A stretch of 64,000 nt of DNA from Phycisphaerales bacterium (GTDB taxonomy: Bacteria; Planctomycetota; Phycisphaerae; Phycisphaerales; SM1A02). The DNA lies in contig JABABM010000004.1 of NCBI GenBank assembly GCA_014238205.1, positions 1-64,000 on the forward strand, in the 5' to 3' direction. The position numbers and the translations under genes are program-made. Position 1 is the first letter of the stretch, and every line of letters begins with the position of its first letter. Shown piece by piece: positions 44,080-53,249 of this stretch. The notes beneath the pieces are model-generated. The model ran no database searches and had not been told where the DNA came from. It was given only the letters and a program-made list of their open reading frames with translations.

Positions 44080-45012
44080 TCATATGTTGCTGGGAAAGGC
44101 GGCCAGTGTAGCAACCACCTGCTCTTCCTCAAGCAGTTGCATGCATGAATCCTTGAGTTTCGAAACTGAAGCCATGGCACTGGCCGTTTCCCGGACATCA
44201 TGTACTCGGATCAACTGGACTCCCATGGCTGCCATCCAGCATGCTGCGGCCACGGAAGCAGCCACTCGATCTCGAGGCTGGTCACCGCCCGTCACGGCCC
44301 CGATGAAACTCTTGCGACTCGCTGCTCCAAGAACTGGATACCCGGTAGCCAGAAACGCCCTGATACGACCGATGAGCAACCAGTTCTGTTCCACGGTCTT
44401 TCCGAAGCCGAGCCCGGGATCAATCATGATGCAGTCTCGCTGTACGCCGACAGCTTCAGCACGGGTTGCCAGGGACAGGAGCGCGTCTCGAACATCCACT
44501 ACGACATCGCGATAGACCGGCTCGTCTTCATAGGCGTCGGAATACTGTTCAACACCCGGTCTTTGAAGACGATGCATCAACACCAGGCCGCACCTACTGG
44601 CAGCAGCAAGTCCCAGGAGATCGGGATCATCCAATCCCCCCGAGACATCATTGATCGCATCTGCGCCGGCATCGAGTGCCGCGGACGCCACCTCTGCACG
44701 GGTCGTGTCTATCGAGATCGGTACGGAACTTCGATCGCGAATGCCTGCAATCACCGGCACCGTACGTTCAATCTGTTCCGCAGGAGAGACCGGCTCGGCA
44801 CCGGGTCGCGTGGATTCTCCGCCAACGTCGATCATGGACGCCCCGGCTTCCTCCATCAGCAGAGCCGCATGCACTGCTGCTTCGACCGTTCCGTATCGGC
44901 CCCCGTCTGAAAAACTGTCTGGGGTGGCATTCAGGATGCCCATGAGTCGCGGGCGGTCCAGTACCAGTTCCCTGCCATTGGCCAGGAGCCATGCGGATGA
45001 TGTTGCCGTCAT
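44080..45012 (-). CDS. folP: Dihydropteroate synthase
   Basis: 310 residues. It condenses 6-hydroxymethyl-dihydropterin diphosphate with p-aminobenzoate. Family motifs: LMGILNATPDSFSDGG, IDVGGESTRPGAEPVS, ISIDTTRAEVA, INDVSGG, LMHRL, IDPGLGFGKTVEQN and GASRKSFIG, ending in the RVHDV motif. The start overlaps the glmS stop by ATGA, so the two are translated together; trxA follows. Confidence 0.96.
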   Translation of the reverse strand: MTATSSAWLLANGRELVLDRPRLMGILNATPDSFSDGGRYGTVEAAVHAALLMEEAGASMIDVGGESTRPGAEPVSPAEQIERTVPVIAGIRDRSSVPISIDTTRAEVASAALDAGADAINDVSGGLDDPDLLGLAAASRCGLVLMHRLQRPGVEQYSDAYEDEPVYRDVVVDVRDALLSLATRAEAVGVQRDCIMIDPGLGFGKTVEQNWLLIGRIRAFLATGYPVLGAASRKSFIGAVTGGDQPRDRVAASVAAACWMAAMGVQLIRVHDVRETASAMASVSKLKDSCMQLLEEEQVVATLAAFPSNI

Positions 45013-46850
45013 TCGACCGTCACGGACTTGGCCAGGTTCCTCGGCTTGTCGACATCCTTGCCCCGGAGGACCGCTGCGTGATAGGCAAGCAGTTGCAGGG
45101 GAACGACTGTCAACATCGGCTGCAGCGTTTCAGGCACATCAGGCACGTAGAAGACGTCCTCGCATAGATCTGCGATCTCGGCATCACCCTCCGTCGCAAC
45201 GGCGATGACATGCCCTCCACGCGATCGAACTTCCTGGATGTTCGAAAGGACCTTCTCATACTGGCTGTTGCGAGTTGCAACAACGACGACAGGCATGCCC
45301 TTGTCGATGAGCGCGATCGGGCCATGCTTCATCTCTGCAGCCGGCATGCCCTCGGCATGGATGTAACTGATTTCCTTCAACTTCAAGGCACCTTCAAGTG
45401 CCACCGGGAAATTCGAACCTCGGCCGAGGAACAGCCAGTTCTCCAGGTCGACGTACTTGGCCGTCACATCCCTGATGCCATCGCTGCCATCAATCACGCT
45501 CTGGATGTGGTCGGGCATGGCAAGCATGTGCTGCAGGAGTTCACGCGTTGCGTCTTCACCGAGATAGCGTGTTCGCCCAAGTGATACGGCGAGCATGGTA
45601 ACTGCGGCAAGCTGTCCAACGAAGGCCTTGGTTGAAGCCACTCCGATCTCAGGTCCAACACGAAGGTAGACGCCGGCATCCGATTCACGCGCGATCGTGG
45701 AGCCGACGACATTCACCAGCCCGAGCGTCAAGGCCCCACGCTGGTGTGATTCACGGGTCGCATTCAACGTATCAAGTGTTTCGCCCGACTGGCTCACGGC
45801 GACAACAACGGTGTCCTCATCGATGATCGGGTTCCTGTATCGAAACTCGCTTGCATAATCGACTTCGACTGGAATCTTGGCGAGTTCCTCGATGATGTAC
45901 TCCCCCACCATGCATGAATGGAGTGCTGTTCCCTGCCCGAGGAGGATGATCCGTTTCGCCTTCAGAAGCTGGGGTGCAAAGTCGGCGATTCCGCCGAGAA
46001 CAACGCGGCCTGATTCGACATCGACACGGCCCTTGAAGCAACGGCGGATGGCCTGCGGCTGCTCGTGGATTTCCTTGAGCATGTAATGCTCGAAATCCCC
46101 CAGTTCGATCTGCTCCAGCTTCACTTCCAGCTCCATGAGCTTCGCGCTCACCGGCATGTTCTCAACGGTTGTCGTTCGAAAACTGTCTCGAGTGAGTTTC
46201 ACCACCGTTTCATTCTCAAGATCAATGGCCTTGTTCGTATGAGCGACGATGGCACTTGAATCAGAAGCCACGATGTACTCGCTGCCACCGACACCAACCA
46301 TCAACGGGGCACCTTTCCTTGCAGCAACGATGACCCCGGGTTCCTTGCTGCAGATCACGGCGATGGCGTATGCACCCGTGACCTCGCGAAGTGCTGCCTG
46401 GACCGCAGACTCGAGATCGCCGTCGTAGAGTTCGCCGATCAGATGCGCGAGTACCTCGGTATCCGTCTCGGATTCAAACACGTGGCCCTGCTCGAGCAGC
46501 AATGTCTTCAGCGCGTTGTGATTCTCGATGATGCCATTGTGAACAACCTTGATGCCGTGCCCGGTTGCCTTGTCATCGTCGTGTGGGTGGGCATTGGTGT
46601 TGTTGGGTTCACCGTGGGTCGCCCATCGAGTGTGAGCGATACCAATCGTTCCCTCCAGCCCCCCCTGGCTCTCGATCTGTTCCTCAAGAACATGAACCCG
46701 CCCTGCAGTCTTGACAGCCTTGATCTCTCCATCGTCGGACAGGACGGCAAGGCCTGCAGAATCGTAGCCGCGGTACTCCAGTCGTTTCAGACCCTCCAGC
46801 AGCAGGGGCATCGCCTGATCTGATCCGATGTAGGCCACGATTCCACACAT
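45009..46850 (-). CDS. glmS: Glutamine-fructose-6-phosphate aminotransferase (isomerising)
   Basis: 613 residues from the ATG at 46850 (MCGIVAYIGSD), which places the catalytic Cys at position 2 as required; upstream in-frame residues are not family-like. The N-terminal glutaminase (HTRWATHGEPN, HNGIIENH) is followed by two SIS domains (CGTALHSC-like GQGTALHSCMVGE, SQSGETLDTL, ALEGALKLKEISYIHAEG) and ends in PRNLAKSVTVE. It makes glucosamine-6-phosphate, first step of the UDP-GlcNAc pathway for peptidoglycan and lipopolysaccharide. It is divergent from the SIMPL gene across a 295-nt gap. Confidence 0.98.
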   Translation of the reverse strand: MCGIVAYIGSDQAMPLLLEGLKRLEYRGYDSAGLAVLSDDGEIKAVKTAGRVHVLEEQIESQGGLEGTIGIAHTRWATHGEPNNTNAHPHDDDKATGHGIKVVHNGIIENHNALKTLLLEQGHVFESETDTEVLAHLIGELYDGDLESAVQAALREVTGAYAIAVICSKEPGVIVAARKGAPLMVGVGGSEYIVASDSSAIVAHTNKAIDLENETVVKLTRDSFRTTTVENMPVSAKLMELEVKLEQIELGDFEHYMLKEIHEQPQAIRRCFKGRVDVESGRVVLGGIADFAPQLLKAKRIILLGQGTALHSCMVGEYIIEELAKIPVEVDYASEFRYRNPIIDEDTVVVAVSQSGETLDTLNATRESHQRGALTLGLVNVVGSTIARESDAGVYLRVGPEIGVASTKAFVGQLAAVTMLAVSLGRTRYLGEDATRELLQHMLAMPDHIQSVIDGSDGIRDVTAKYVDLENWLFLGRGSNFPVALEGALKLKEISYIHAEGMPAAEMKHGPIALIDKGMPVVVVATRNSQYEKVLSNIQEVRSRGGHVIAVATEGDAEIADLCEDVFYVPDVPETLQPMLTVVPLQLLAYHAAVLRGKDVDKPRNLAKSVTVE

Positions 46851-47145
46851 GGGTCTCACCCTCTGGCACGCCTCCACGGCACGCATGATCGCAGGGACGA
46901 CCCCCTTGCCACGCCGCGTGGATAACCGAATTGTATCCCCCCGGGGCGTGGCGTGGCACCACTGGAATGAACTGTTGATCATCGTGTCGTGGAGTCGCTT
47001 TCCGGGGGCTGGGTGTGGCAAGATTGGCGAGATAGGGACCCGACTGCCGAAATGCCTCTGGGGCGACCATCCGGGGACCGTGTTCCTCCTCGCCCCCAGT
47101 CCTTCAACTCTTCACTCACCTCTTTGAACAAGGGTCGCTGTCGCC

Positions 47146-47916
47146 ATGGAGTACCGCATCAAACTGGCCTGCTTTTCCTCAGTCCTCATCCTCGCCATCG
47201 CCATCACGGGAAGCATCGTGACAGCATCTGCACTTGCTTCCCGCGCCTATACGAAGCGGATGGAACAGATCCAGCAGAGCCAACGAGAAATCACTGTCAA
47301 GGGCAAGGCCACGAAACGGATCCTGGGTGACTACGGGGTATGGAATGTACGCACCAAGAGCAATGGAACAACGCTGTCGGAGGCGTACCAGTCCCTCGAG
47401 GAGACGAACGGGGCCATTGCGACTTTCCTCGACGAACAGGGCTTCTCCGAACAGGAGATCGGGCTTGGATCGATCACGACGGAGACGCATTACTCACGTG
47501 ACGAAGAAGGGCATGAAACCAGGGATGTGGAGGGCTTCACCCTCCATCGTCTGCACACGATCAGGAGCGGCAAACTACGTGAACTCCAGCAGGCCGCAAG
47601 CGATATCACCAAGTTGATCGCACGCGACATGCAGGTGATTTCGTCCCACCCTGAATTCACCGTCACAACGCTTCCAGACATCAAGGTGACCCTGCTTGCA
47701 CAGGCCGCGTCGAACGCCAGGGATCGTGCACGACGCATCGTTGAAGGATCTGGCGGACAACTCACCGAGCTGAAGTCCGTTCGCCAAGGTGTCATCCAGG
47801 TGACACGCCCGGATTCGACCCGGGTTTCTTCCTACGGGATCTATGACACATCCACGATTTCGAAGGATGCCAGCGTCGTTGTGACCGTCACCTTTGGTAT
47901 CGAGGACGCCCCGTGA
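47146..47916 (+). CDS. SIMPL-domain (DUF541) protein
   Basis: 256 residues with an N-terminal transmembrane or signal segment (9-32). The SIMPL pattern is recognisable: ITVKGKATKRILGDYGVWNV near residue 48, SLEETNGAIATFLDEQGF, and the C-terminal QAASNARDRARRIVEGSGG, LTELKSVRQG and VTVTFGIED. SIMPL proteins are periplasmic or surface proteins without a settled biochemical role. The 5' region (46851-47145) separates it from glmS and probably holds both promoters. rarA starts 68 nt after its stop. Confidence 0.88.
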   Translation: MEYRIKLACFSSVLILAIAITGSIVTASALASRAYTKRMEQIQQSQREITVKGKATKRILGDYGVWNVRTKSNGTTLSEAYQSLEETNGAIATFLDEQGFSEQEIGLGSITTETHYSRDEEGHETRDVEGFTLHRLHTIRSGKLRELQQAASDITKLIARDMQVISSHPEFTVTTLPDIKVTLLAQAASNARDRARRIVEGSGGQLTELKSVRQGVIQVTRPDSTRVSSYGIYDTSTISKDASVVVTVTFGIEDAP

Positions 47917-47983
47917 CATCTGGATTCAAGGATGTTCTCCCCAGTGGCGGAGGATGATGCCGGGAACGTGTACGATCCACGTG

Positions 47984-49303
47984 ATGCAGGATCTCTGGGA
48001 AGAGCAACGATCTGAACGACGGACCGCGGTACAACCCCTTGCTGCCCGGATGCGTCCATCAAACCTCGATGAGTTCGTCGGGCAGGAACACTTCCTGGGC
48101 ACAGGGCAACTCCTTGCACGAATGCTTGACGCTGATCGAATGACCTCGGTGCTCTTCTGGGGTCCCCCGGGGACTGGCAAGACTGCACTGGCCAACGTGA
48201 TTGCCCGGCATACGGGCCGGGCCTTTGAGCAGGCCAATGCCGCGATGATCGGAGTCAAGGAGATACGACAGGTACTCCAGGCTGCAAGGCGACGCATCGA
48301 GGCTGGCAGCAGTGGGACCATCCTCTTCCTGGATGAAATACACCGCTTCTCACGAAGCCAGCAGGATGTTCTGCTCTCGGATGTCGAATCCGGCCTTGTG
48401 ACGCTGATAGGCGCTACAACGGAGAACCCCTCCTTCACGGTGAACTCGGCATTGATTTCCAGGTCGACAATCTTTCGATTCGAACCCCTGGAAGACCATG
48501 ACATCCGGCGAATTCTCCTGCGGGCACTCCAGGATGAACGCGGATTCGGTACTTGTGCAATCAACGTGGCGGATGATGCCATGGAACACTGGATCCGTAT
48601 CTGCGATGGAGACGCACGCAGGGCACTCAACGCACTTGAGGTAGCGGTTCTCAGCCAGGAGTCCCTTGTGGAAGCAGGCCAAAGCCTGCATGTCGACCTG
48701 TCCATTGCCGAACAGTCGATCCAGGCGAAGGCCTTGCGGTACGACCGCGACGGAGATGGCCATTACGACCATGCCAGCGCCCTCATCAAGTCGATCCGGG
48801 GCTCGGACCCTGACGCCTCCATCCACTGGCTTGCCACAATGCTGGAAGCTGGCGAGGACCCACGATTCATCTGCCGAAGACTTGCCATTCTCGCCTCGGA
48901 AGACATCGGGCTTGCTGCCCCGGAAGCCCTCCAGATGGCTGCAGCAGCCTGGACGATCACGGAACGGGTCGGCATGCCTGAATGCCAACTGACTCTCTCT
49001 GAACTGGTCCTCTTCCTTGCCACCTGCCCCAAGTCACAATCTTCAGCAAGAGCCATATGGACAGCCATGGATGATGTTCGAAACGAGCAGACCTCGCCGA
49101 TCCCAGCCCATCTTCGAGATGCCCATTACCAGGGGGCTGCTTCGCATGGACATGGGGTTGACTATGTCAATCCTCACGATGATCCTGATGGAGCAGCTGG
49201 ACAGGAGTACCTGGGGGGCGAGCGAACATATTACAAGCCTGGAAACCTTGGTTTCGAGAAGAACCTGAAACCCCTGCTTGAAGGTGATGACCATGGCGGA
49301 TGA
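47984..49303 (+). CDS. rarA: Replication-associated recombination protein A (MgsA/RarA AAA ATPase)
   Basis: 439 residues from the ATG at 47984. Walker A is GPPGTGKTALAN, Walker B LFLDEIHRFS, sensor 1 ATTENPSF, and the C-terminal clamp-loader-like parts include DHDIRRILLRAL, GDARRALNALE, DALKYDRDGDGHYD-type LRYDRDGDGHYDHASALIKS and DVRNEQTSPIPAHLRDAHYQ. It acts at stalled replication forks. A longer open frame to 47894 lacks family similarity. The stop lies 11 nt inside the cyclo-ligase gene, so the two are coupled. Confidence 0.96.
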   Translation: MQDLWEEQRSERRTAVQPLAARMRPSNLDEFVGQEHFLGTGQLLARMLDADRMTSVLFWGPPGTGKTALANVIARHTGRAFEQANAAMIGVKEIRQVLQAARRRIEAGSSGTILFLDEIHRFSRSQQDVLLSDVESGLVTLIGATTENPSFTVNSALISRSTIFRFEPLEDHDIRRILLRALQDERGFGTCAINVADDAMEHWIRICDGDARRALNALEVAVLSQESLVEAGQSLHVDLSIAEQSIQAKALRYDRDGDGHYDHASALIKSIRGSDPDASIHWLATMLEAGEDPRFICRRLAILASEDIGLAAPEALQMAAAAWTITERVGMPECQLTLSELVLFLATCPKSQSSARAIWTAMDDVRNEQTSPIPAHLRDAHYQGAASHGHGVDYVNPHDDPDGAAGQEYLGGERTYYKPGNLGFEKNLKPLLEGDDHGG

Positions 49304-49874
49304 ACAGTCTCTGGCCAAGGCCAAATCCGCCCAGAGAAAGGTTTGCAGGGAAGCCTTGGCTGGCCTGGCTCCCGATGAACGAAACAAGGCTTCAGCCTCG
49401 GTCTGCAGTCAACTGCTTGAGTTGCTCGATGCCACGAACCCGGGAACAGTCATGGGGTACATGCCCCTTGAAGATGAACCTGACATCGTCCCCTTCCTGG
49501 AGCAGGCTCTCGATCGTGGGATTGTCGTAGGAGTCCCACGGATTACAGGCCCTGGAAGCATGGTGGCAGCGCCAGTTCCCTCCATGGAGCCGGCTGGCTG
49601 GATCGAGGACGAGCATGGCATTCGAACACCATCCGGAGAGGATGAGATCCCGATTGGACAAATTGACATGGTCCTTGTCCCGGGACTTGGATTTGATGCA
49701 CGGTGCAATCGCCTTGGCCGAGGCGGAGGATACTACGATCGATTTCTCCCGGGACTGGACCAAAGGGCCATCCTGGTCGGGTGTTGCTTTGAGTGCCAAC
49801 TCCGAAAGGTCATTGAAACTGGTCCAGAAGACGCCCGGTTGTCGAAGATCATCATGTCATCCACAGTCAATTGA
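49293..49874 (+). CDS. 5-formyltetrahydrofolate cyclo-ligase
   Basis: 193 residues from the ATG at 49293, 11 nt before the rarA stop; other Met codons just upstream lack support. Family motifs: the basic N-terminal AKSAQRKVCREAL, VMGYMPLEDEPDI, VVGVPRI, and the ATP-site PGLGFDARCNRLGRGGGYYDRFL, with C-terminal VGCCFECQL. It converts 5-formyl-THF to methenyl-THF using ATP. The pairing with rarA has no known functional meaning; folP lies 4 kb away on the other strand. Confidence 0.93.
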   Translation: MADEQSLAKAKSAQRKVCREALAGLAPDERNKASASVCSQLLELLDATNPGTVMGYMPLEDEPDIVPFLEQALDRGIVVGVPRITGPGSMVAAPVPSMEPAGWIEDEHGIRTPSGEDEIPIGQIDMVLVPGLGFDARCNRLGRGGGYYDRFLPGLDQRAILVGCCFECQLRKVIETGPEDARLSKIIMSSTVN

Positions 49875-49997
49875 GGCTGCTGGAATCATGTGCTCCGGTG
49901 CCTGATTTCAGGGTACACTCATGTGCAACCGGGCCTGCCACCGGAACGAGTAGGAATGGAATCCAGGCAGGCCGGTCTCGTTCAAGGAGGAACGGTC

Positions 49998-51257
49998 ATG
50001 GCACTCCCAAGCCAACGAATGTCCGGCAGCGTTCGCGGACGTCACATGTATCGACGCCGAAAGAAACGACCGGCGATGAAACTCGTCATTCCTGCAGCCA
50101 TCATCGTGGGCTGTGCGTGGTGGTATCTCTCTGAACGCCAGGGGGGTGGGGAGCCAGCTGTTGAAACAGCCGTCGTCATAGAGACACCTCCAGCTTCAGA
50201 GTCCCTGCCCTATGTCTTCCGGGCAACACCACTGCGAGACGTGGGGACCTTTGAAACAACGCACCGCCAGCAGCCACAGGAGTCGGTAGTCGATGTAGAA
50301 ACCTCTCCCCCAAGTGGCTGGCAGGTGCCCGGTGAAGCAACAACCACGGCTCAACTTCCTGATGTTGAAGAACAGCCATTTGATATTGTTGCAACACCGG
50401 AACCTGACCAGGAAGCTGTTGCATCCTCGGATCTCGAGGAAGCAAATCCACTGCAACCTGCAAGTACCGCGATACGAGACGCCCGAAGCCTGCTTTCACA
50501 GAATGACCCCGTAGCCGCCCGATCGCTTCTCTCGGAAGCCCTTGAAACGCACTATCTCACGGCTGGTGACAGGGAAGAAGCCCTCTTTCTCATAGAGGAA
50601 ATCAATGATCGGCTTGTCTTTTCCAGCGAGGTCGTCGAAGGCGACCCCTTCTGTTTCAAGTACACGGTCAAGAGTGGCGATTCCCTCGGGAAGATTGCCA
50701 AGGAGTTCAAACTGCATGTCAACTGGCGGTTTCTCCAGCGGATCAACGGTCTTCAGCGACCGGACCTGATCCAGGTCGGCCAGACCCTGAAGATCGTCAC
50801 GGGCCCCTTCCATGCCGATATAGACCGCACGACGCATACCCTCAAGCTCTACCTGGGCGATGGAGAGCAACAGGTCTACGTCAGAGAATATTCAGTCGGC
50901 CTTGGAGCATTCGACTCGACCCCCAGTGGGCTTTTCAGGGTGCGGCCTCATTCGAAGCTGGTCAACCCCCCATGGACCAACCCTCGAACGAGGGAGCATT
51001 TTACAGCCAATGATCCCGGAAACCCGATCGGTGAGTTCTGGCTGGGGCTCGAAGGCATCGAGAACCACAACAAGCAGGAAGCCGGGTTCGGAATTCACGG
51101 GACAATCGATCCCCACTCCATCGGGCAGAATGAATCGATGGGTTGCGTCCGACTTCCCAATGGTGAGATTGATGTTGTCTACGAGGTCCTGACAGAGGGA
51201 GTCAGCACGGTCTGGATCAACCAGCAGGCGACGTCCTCAAGCATCCCAGGCGGCTAG
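49998..51257 (+). CDS. LysM-containing L,D-transpeptidase (YkuD)
   Basis: 419 residues from the ATG at 49998, chosen for the AAGGAGG upstream and the basic/membrane segment that follows (RRRKKRPAMK, then LVIPAAIIVGCAWWYLS). A Pro/Glu-rich 120-residue spacer, a short helical stretch and a LysM domain come next (YTVKSGDSLGKIAKEF ... QVGQTLKI). The C-terminal YkuD domain has HTLKLYLGDGEQQVYVREY, GLGAFDSTPSG and the catalytic FGIHGT ... SMGCVRLPNGEI with His and Cys. It should form 3-3 peptide cross-links or attach proteins in peptidoglycan, from the periplasmic side. It converges with the porin gene, 16 nt apart. Confidence 0.9.
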   Translation: MALPSQRMSGSVRGRHMYRRRKKRPAMKLVIPAAIIVGCAWWYLSERQGGGEPAVETAVVIETPPASESLPYVFRATPLRDVGTFETTHRQQPQESVVDVETSPPSGWQVPGEATTTAQLPDVEEQPFDIVATPEPDQEAVASSDLEEANPLQPASTAIRDARSLLSQNDPVAARSLLSEALETHYLTAGDREEALFLIEEINDRLVFSSEVVEGDPFCFKYTVKSGDSLGKIAKEFKLHVNWRFLQRINGLQRPDLIQVGQTLKIVTGPFHADIDRTTHTLKLYLGDGEQQVYVREYSVGLGAFDSTPSGLFRVRPHSKLVNPPWTNPRTREHFTANDPGNPIGEFWLGLEGIENHNKQEAGFGIHGTIDPHSIGQNESMGCVRLPNGEIDVVYEVLTEGVSTVWINQQATSSSIPGG

Positions 51258-51273
51258 ACCCACTTTCGAATAA

Positions 51274-52803
51274 TCAGAACATCAACTGCAACTGTGCTCG
51301 GATGAGCCATTGGGCGTTGTGTTCCGTGTCCGGACCATCAAGCCACCCCGTCTGATTCATCGCGGACACTCCGTTCATCTCATTGAATGCAACCCCGCCA
51401 TCGATCGTGAACTTCACATTCTGACCATCGATGTAGTAGTTGAGCCCCAGCTGAACTATCTGGTATTTCTCCCCGAAAGGATTGTTCGCTCCAGGTCTCC
51501 TGTGGATGTCATAGGGACCACCCCACTGGTATCGAGCGAAGAACTCCGTCTTCTGGTCCATGTAGATTGAACCCTGCACGGTGGCGGCGAGAAAGGTCGA
51601 GTTGGGAAGGTTCGGGGCTACATCGAGGAGCTTCTCCCAGTAGAAGGAAGCAAAGAGGCTCGCTCCACCGAACATGGCTGTAATGTCGGCTGTTGCGCCA
51701 TAACTCTTGGCCAAGTCGTTGGAGCCACCACCTTCCCCGACCGACTCCCTTTTCTGTCCTTCCCCTGCGATGCCGGCCATGAGCCCGAACTCCTGCCCGG
51801 GAGGACTCGTGAACTGGTTGAACTGTGACCATTCTCCAGCAAGCAGAAACTCCAACCTGCTTTGCATGGCCCATTCGGACTGGTCATTGTTGAATGACCA
51901 AGGAGGCACCGTCTCCGTTCGCCCCAGCCCCGTGAACAAGTTGCCTGAACCCGAGTTGTAGCTGTACTGGAATCGGATCTCATCGTCGACGTAGCCCACC
52001 TCGACTCCCATGACCCTCGCCGTGGACATCCGCATCGAAACGGAACTTCGCTCGACAGCCAACTGCCTCCCGGCATAGACCAGCATTTCACGTGAATAGG
52101 GCGCCTTGAACAAGCCGGACTTGATGCTCCAGTTGTCCGTGAGGCGATGCCTGACCCATGCCTCATAGAGACGGGCCCCGAATGCATCGGGACTGGCCCC
52201 GAATGCATAGGGGTCAAGGCGACCGTAGCCGATCTCGAACTTGTAGTCGATGTCCTTGAACACGTGCCCGGAGAAGTTCAGGCGAGCCGTTGTCACCTCG
52301 AAGCCATAGACATCCTTGTCACCACGATCGAAACGGATCTGGTTCGGGTCAGGCCTCTCGTCGATGATCACGTCCTTCTCGAACTTACGATGATTGTAGA
52401 TGTATCGATTCTGAAGCAGTGCGCCGATCTTCAGCAGGAAACGACCATCGGCGCTTGCCAGGAAGAAATCATCCGACCAACCAGCCATGAGCCCGTTGCC
52501 TGTAAATGACGCCCGGGTATCCGCATCTGCAAGGACATCGGCAACCAGACCCTTGATCTCCTCGGCTCGTTGCTCGGTCAGCCAATCGTCTTCATTCTGG
52601 GCGCGAAGGATGTCCATCTCCTCACGCATCTGGCTGTTCTCTTCCCTGACCAGTTCCAGTTCGGCATGGATCGCATCAAGCACCCGCTGTGTCTCAGAAG
52701 CCTCCTGGACGCCAATAGCTTCACCGGAGACTCCTACGGTGACAAGGCACAATAGCCCCCCTGCCAGCCCTGCTCCGCCTCTAAACACGCCCCATCGCGA
52801 CAT
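51274..52803 (-). CDS. Outer-membrane porin (phosphate-selective porin O/P-like), paralogue 1
   Basis: 509 residues with signal peptide (1-28). A coiled coil (about 35-70, ELELVREENSQMREEMD) precedes a conserved block WLTEQRAEEIKGL with ADTRASFTGNGL. The rest is a beta-barrel of alternating hydrophobic strands with aromatic girdle residues, ending in the C-terminal AQLQLMF typical of outer-membrane beta-barrels. Planctomycete proteins of this kind resemble OprO/P porins; whether the substrate is phosphate is unknown. The neighbour at 53250-54680 is a paralogue with the same layout. The gene has a long structured 5' region (52804-53184). Confidence 0.83.
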   Translation of the reverse strand: MSRWGVFRGGAGLAGGLLCLVTVGVSGEAIGVQEASETQRVLDAIHAELELVREENSQMREEMDILRAQNEDDWLTEQRAEEIKGLVADVLADADTRASFTGNGLMAGWSDDFFLASADGRFLLKIGALLQNRYIYNHRKFEKDVIIDERPDPNQIRFDRGDKDVYGFEVTTARLNFSGHVFKDIDYKFEIGYGRLDPYAFGASPDAFGARLYEAWVRHRLTDNWSIKSGLFKAPYSREMLVYAGRQLAVERSSVSMRMSTARVMGVEVGYVDDEIRFQYSYNSGSGNLFTGLGRTETVPPWSFNNDQSEWAMQSRLEFLLAGEWSQFNQFTSPPGQEFGLMAGIAGEGQKRESVGEGGGSNDLAKSYGATADITAMFGGASLFASFYWEKLLDVAPNLPNSTFLAATVQGSIYMDQKTEFFARYQWGGPYDIHRRPGANNPFGEKYQIVQLGLNYYIDGQNVKFTIDGGVAFNEMNGVSAMNQTGWLDGPDTEHNAQWLIRAQLQLMF

Positions 52804-53184
52804 CCTGTCTGCTCCTGGAGGCCGTCTCCACGGCCTGTATCGCGAGTTATCGACCCTTGCAGCCCCAAGCCTCCAACGATTGGTGCTTCGTCTTCTACAT
52901 CTGAATAGAGCTCAAACAAGGGTAGAAACCCCTATTTCAAGCGGCGGAGCACTTTATTTGGGAAATAGGCACACAATCACCCCCCAACTACGTAGTTGAG
53001 GGTGAAGCCATTGGCTTCAGAACCTTCTCTCCTCTCTTCCGCGTACCTCTCCAACTCTCTCTCCTCCATTGAAACGACCCCGGTCAGCACATCCGGGGTC
53101 GTTTCTATTTTCCACTTCCTGCCTCGGCCCTGGATTCAGCGAGAACAACCCCATCTCAACTCCTACGCTCGGAAATCGCAGATC
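52804..53184. other. Structured intergenic region between the porins
   Basis: 380 nt with no convincing coding frame. It holds a palindrome around ACTACGTAGT (52987), an 8-bp inverted pair CCTATTTC/GAAATAGG near 52931-52969, the hairpin GAAGCC/GGCTTC near 53001, and the strong + strand terminator-like hairpin at 53071-53111. It could carry the porin promoter and a small + strand RNA. Confidence 0.5.
53071..53111 (+). terminator. Strong + strand hairpin terminator with no known gene before it
   Basis: A perfect 13-bp stem GAAACGACCCCGG/CCGGGGTCGTTTC, 9-nt loop, then TATTTT. No + strand gene lies upstream within 270 nt, which suggests an undetected small RNA. Confidence 0.7.
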
Positions 53185-53185
53185 C

Positions 53186-53220
53186 AAAAAAGACAGGCGG
53201 GCCTCCGGAGAGGCCCGCCT
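53186..53220 (-). terminator. Intrinsic terminator of porin paralogue 2
   Basis: Perfect 11-bp stem AGGCGGGCCTC/GAGGCCCGCCT with a 4-nt loop, followed on the minus strand by a run of six T. It lies 30 nt after the porin stop. Confidence 0.9.
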
Positions 53221-53249
53221 GGTCAAATCAACTTACGTACGAGTGCAGA

